A stretch of DNA of 64,000 bases from Schistosoma mansoni (taxonomy: Eukaryota > Platyhelminthes > Trematoda > Strigeidida > Schistosomatidae), in the NCBI RefSeq assembly GCF_000237925.1, contig NC_031498.1, forward strand, positions 18,733,004-18,797,003. The letters run 5' to 3'. Under the pieces are notes generated by a model. It was not told the DNA's origin. It ran no database searches and saw nothing but the letters and a program-made list of their open reading frames with translations. The position numbers were made by a program, and so were the translations under genes. Below, in pieces: positions 61,035 to 64,000 of the stretch (position 1 is the first letter of the stretch; each line of letters starts with the position of its first letter).

Positions 61035-61559
61035 GGGCGGCCAGACCAAAACATGGCATAAATCCATGAAGTCGCTGACAAGTGGACTGAGCCATGTTGG
61101 TAGGTGTAGACTACCTGGTTGGGATTCGCGAGATGATAGCAACCGATGGTTAGAGACCTTGAATGACATGGCTCAAAATCGTTTGCAATGGCGAAGGTGC
61201 ATCCACTCTCTGTGTTCTACCAAATTCTAATCTTCTGAATTCTTCATGTCCCTATCCTTTTTCTTTTTCCAAATTTATTTCACTGTATTATACTCCTTCA
61301 ATAACTTCTTCAAACCTTTATCTTTCACATTAATGCTTATGCTCTTACTAATTCTACCACTATGTGATTTGAATCGACACTTGTATCTCTGTGCTAATGT
61401 GGTATGGCAACTCGAACTGATGTACGTACGTACGAAGTTCTACGTCGTGACTGACTGACTGACTTCTGTCTTCTCTTGCGACGTTGCGGGGTCGGTCGTT
61501 CAAGTAGTGTAGTAGTACGCAGCATAGCAAGAATCTAAGGCTCTAGGTATAACACACTC

Positions 61560-62845
61560 AATTTTAATTATTGGAATTTTCGTCTTCGTCATCTTTTTGC
61601 TGTCGTTCAATCTTTCTAGTATTGTCTTGCAAAAGTTATCATAACCAGACGAACGACTGGCTGTGGACGTGTTGGTCCGTATTTCCGGGAATACCACGGC
61701 CTTTAATCCGGTAAACTCAACCCGAAAGTGATTTTGAAGTTCACCCATATCTCTCGAAAAAGAAGGTGAAGCTCTCCGCCCATAAGCCTGAACTGTTCTT
61801 ATGAGTCTAAGATATTTTGCGACAAAAAGCTTCACGAATACATACGTTTCAAAAGAGCTATAAAAAGAGTATGTTCGGACGACCATCACATTTTTCTCGC
61901 TAGATGGTAGATGTGTAACATCAATGCAACAACATGACAACACAATTCATTGTTGTCGGATAGTTCCATCTTAACAACATTTAACATGACCTAGCTGCTG
62001 CTTTTTGCGATATGTCCTCGTCTTTTCACCAACATTATGTAGCTCATAAAGCATTATTCATCGTACCTTCCTCTCGGACATTTCAAAAGATTCTTAATAA
62101 AGCTATTGTAGAATAGGTTTGATGCCTTACCTATAATAAATGTTACTTCCGTGTCCTCCTACCTCATGAGACAGAATGTTACGATTTCATCGACACGCAT
62201 TGTTTTGCTCACTGATACACAAAGTCCCTGATTACAGAAGTATCTCAACGCCAATGAAATTAGAAGTCCAGAATGAGGGCGTGAGGTTAAATATTGATTG
62301 GTGGAGGTGTGCGAAATCTAAATCGACTGGTTATCGTAAGAGATGCGTCTCGAAGAATACTTAAATATGATCCGGTGCAGGTTTTGATCAGGAATCTTCA
62401 GCTAGAAATGTCCAGTAAAATTAATGAGTTCAGCACTAATGTCAAAGACCTACAGAGATACTTATTCTGGATTATCTAACATTGCGAATGCTCTCCTCAG
62501 GTGAGTTTTGAAAGCGTAGGCCATTAAGATACTTGCACTAAAGAATAAATCCCATTTGATGCACGTGGAAGCATTTAAATTTGACTCATAATAGAGGATG
62601 AGGGAGAACTCTGTCTTAAATAATAGTTCGTTCTACATCTAACAATACTTAAGTGATAATCTAAGAGTTAAACTCGAGAAAGCTCAAATATTTTTGGGGC
62701 AAGTGTCTGTAAGTTACAGGACTCCAATTGGTTTCACTTGAGGCTTGGACGTTAGTGGTACCGAGTGAACGTACTTCTTGTGCCTATCTGCAGTCTTGCT
62801 AACCAGATGTTGCTTATGTTCTTTTGGATTCATGAGCTTTTACAG
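61560..62845. other. 1.3 kb without recognised features
   Basis: Contains only modest frames on both strands (longest 147 codons, minus, 61943-61500, overlapping the LTR end) with no motif I know. No supported gene. Confidence 0.4.
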
Positions 62846-62849
62846 TAGT

Positions 62850-63565
62850 CACACGGACCCAAACCAAGTAGTCTACATCTACTAAAATTTCTCAGACCAA
62901 AAGTTAGTGTCCAACACTAGTCATCATTGCGCGTCATGGTAATCAGTGTTCAGGCATACGTAACATGTGGCCCATTTCAGTCGATGAAGATTCACAACCT
63001 GACCAAATGATTTACCATCACCTCTCAATACCCTGTGTCTAACCTCGCTATTACTTACCCGGTGATCCCAGCAGATGCGATTAGTATTTCTAAGGCATCT
63101 GTGGTCAAATACTAGTAACTTATGATTATCTCCTACTCTTAATGACCACGTTTCGCAGTCGTACAGTAGAACATAGCGAACTGCTGTGCAGTATACTCGT
63201 CCCTCAATTGATAGGCGAATATCTCGTCTTCGCCATATGGGACGTTAGTTGGCAAAAGCCAAGCGAGTGTTTTGAATCCGTGCTGAGACTTCGTCAAACA
63301 GCAACCCATTAGGACTGATGAAACTTCCAAGATAAGTGAAGTTGTCAAGGCGTTCGACTACTTCACTCCCTATCCTTAGTTCAGGTGTTGACGCAGGTCA
63401 GTCCTGGATCAACAACTTACATTTAGACGGGGAGAAACGCATTCCAAACATGCTGACATTGATGCCCAGTGTTAACAAAACACTCTGCACTTTTCCACCG
63501 TCTTCACCAAACAGGACTATGTCATCTGCGTATTCTAAGTTGATAAGTGGACTTCTGGTAGGAGA
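62850..63565 (-). mobile_element. RTE (SR2-like) LINE fragment, minus strand
   Basis: The reverse complement runs from the RT end ([18 protein letters not shown] at 63540-63490, [20 protein letters not shown]) to the C-terminal block and stops near 62850 without the 3' end. It is cut at both ends and broken. Confidence 0.8.
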
Positions 63566-63569
63566 TCAC

Positions 63570-64000
63570 ATGTCTTTAAAAGACCTGTACATAAATATAC
63601 CCATACACGTATGGTGGAGCCTTAATGTTCAATGGCATTTTTAGTTTCTAACAGGTTCGCATGCAAAAACGCATATATGTGATCGAAAACTTTAGTTTGA
63701 TGCCGAACATATAACGCAGTAAGTTTGAGAGCAACACCACAACTAAGAAACGAAAGGAAGTAATGTAAAAGACAGTTTTCCATAAAGAGATAATCAGAAG
63801 TTATTATAAGCTGATAAGTTGGTTTCAGTAGATACTCAACACTAGGACTCTAACTTTCGAAGATTGTTGGAAAGACGGAACTCTTTATTTACGTAAGTCG
63901 TGTCTAATTAAGAGTAAATGAGCTTTGGCTAGAGATTTGTAAATTCCTCGGCCAACGACGTCGTAATTTCAACAATCATTGGCGAAATAATATTGAGTGA
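63570..64000. other. Right edge without recognised features
   Basis: AT-rich sequence up to the window edge, with no supported feature. Confidence 0.4.

Larger units (their letters stand above)
55282..61462 (+). mobile_element. SR2-like RTE LINE, full length plus insertions and 3' expansion
   Basis: Bounded by an exact 11-bp duplication CTTCTGTCTTC (55271-55281 and 61463-61473). The solo LTR at 25.4 kb shows the matching empty site (ACTAG, CCTTCTGTCTTC, TCTCGTGACG). Subtracting the 528-bp retroposon insertion and two extra 869-bp 3' units leaves about 3915 bp, close to the ~3.9 kb I recall for SR2. Order: 5' leader, endonuclease, RT, C-terminal block, TGAC-repeat end. The coding region is interrupted by several stops and frame shifts. 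Confidence 0.9.
55016..61554 (+). mobile_element. Solo LTR interrupted by a full-length LINE
   Basis: LTR halves 55016-55281 and 61474-61554 (347 bp together) open TGTGAAGACGG and close GGTATAACA, with the 5-bp duplication CACTC at 55011-55015 and 61555-61559. The TATA-like AACTATAAATACC at about 55200 parallels the solo LTR at 25.4 kb. No internal LTR-element coding is present. It is a fossil older than the LINE inside it. Confidence 0.8.

Noticed and set aside
61500-61943. 147-codon minus-strand frame
   Set aside because: It overlaps the end of the solo LTR and has no motif I recognise. Without a homologue it is likely chance.

Overview
The window reads as a blood fluke (Schistosoma) genome segment. 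It is AT-rich, with intron-split genes, and carries Sm-alpha type repeats with hammerhead ribozymes, many copies of an SR2-like RTE LINE, and CR1-like LINEs. I cannot name the species from sequence alone.

Host genes. Two are recognisable, both by family motifs read across consistent splice junctions. (1) A TAPT1 homologue runs on the + strand from 376 to 30681. Twelve exons join in frame to 817 codons, and most of the DNA in between is transposon-filled intron. (2) On the - strand at 33097-31815 lie the first four exons of a WDR91-like gene: a LisH-like start plus the conserved helical N-terminus. No WD40 exons were found between it and the TAPT1 3' end. A U6 snRNA-like sequence lies at about 34907-35010.

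Mobile DNA. 0-31 kb: TAPT1 introns hold RTE fragments (one inserted into another of its own family), three full copies of a ~525-bp retroposon with perfect target duplications in two of them here, two solo LTRs, a tRNA-like repeat with its own hammerhead motif, and an Sm-alpha cluster. 36-45 kb: a CR1-like LINE with a 961-codon open frame, then an older broken copy in the opposite direction. 48.4-52.8 kb: a 4365-bp CACTA-related DNA transposon with 53-bp inverted ends, 31-bp subterminal repeats, an open three-exon transposase and a decayed second gene. 55.0-61.6 kb: a nest in which a solo LTR was hit by a full-length SR2-like LINE, which was hit by the 525-bp retroposon. The LINE's 3' end has also been expanded by two extra 869-bp units carrying non-LINE sequence. 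62.8-63.6 kb: another RTE fragment.

The clearest structural puzzle is that the non-LINE part of the 869-bp units recurs in inverted orientation at 4.4-4.9 kb, next to a second LINE copy. The best candidates for something little described are the tRNA-like repeat with a hammerhead fold distinct from Sm-alpha, and the two-gene CACTA-like element with CCCAA termini.
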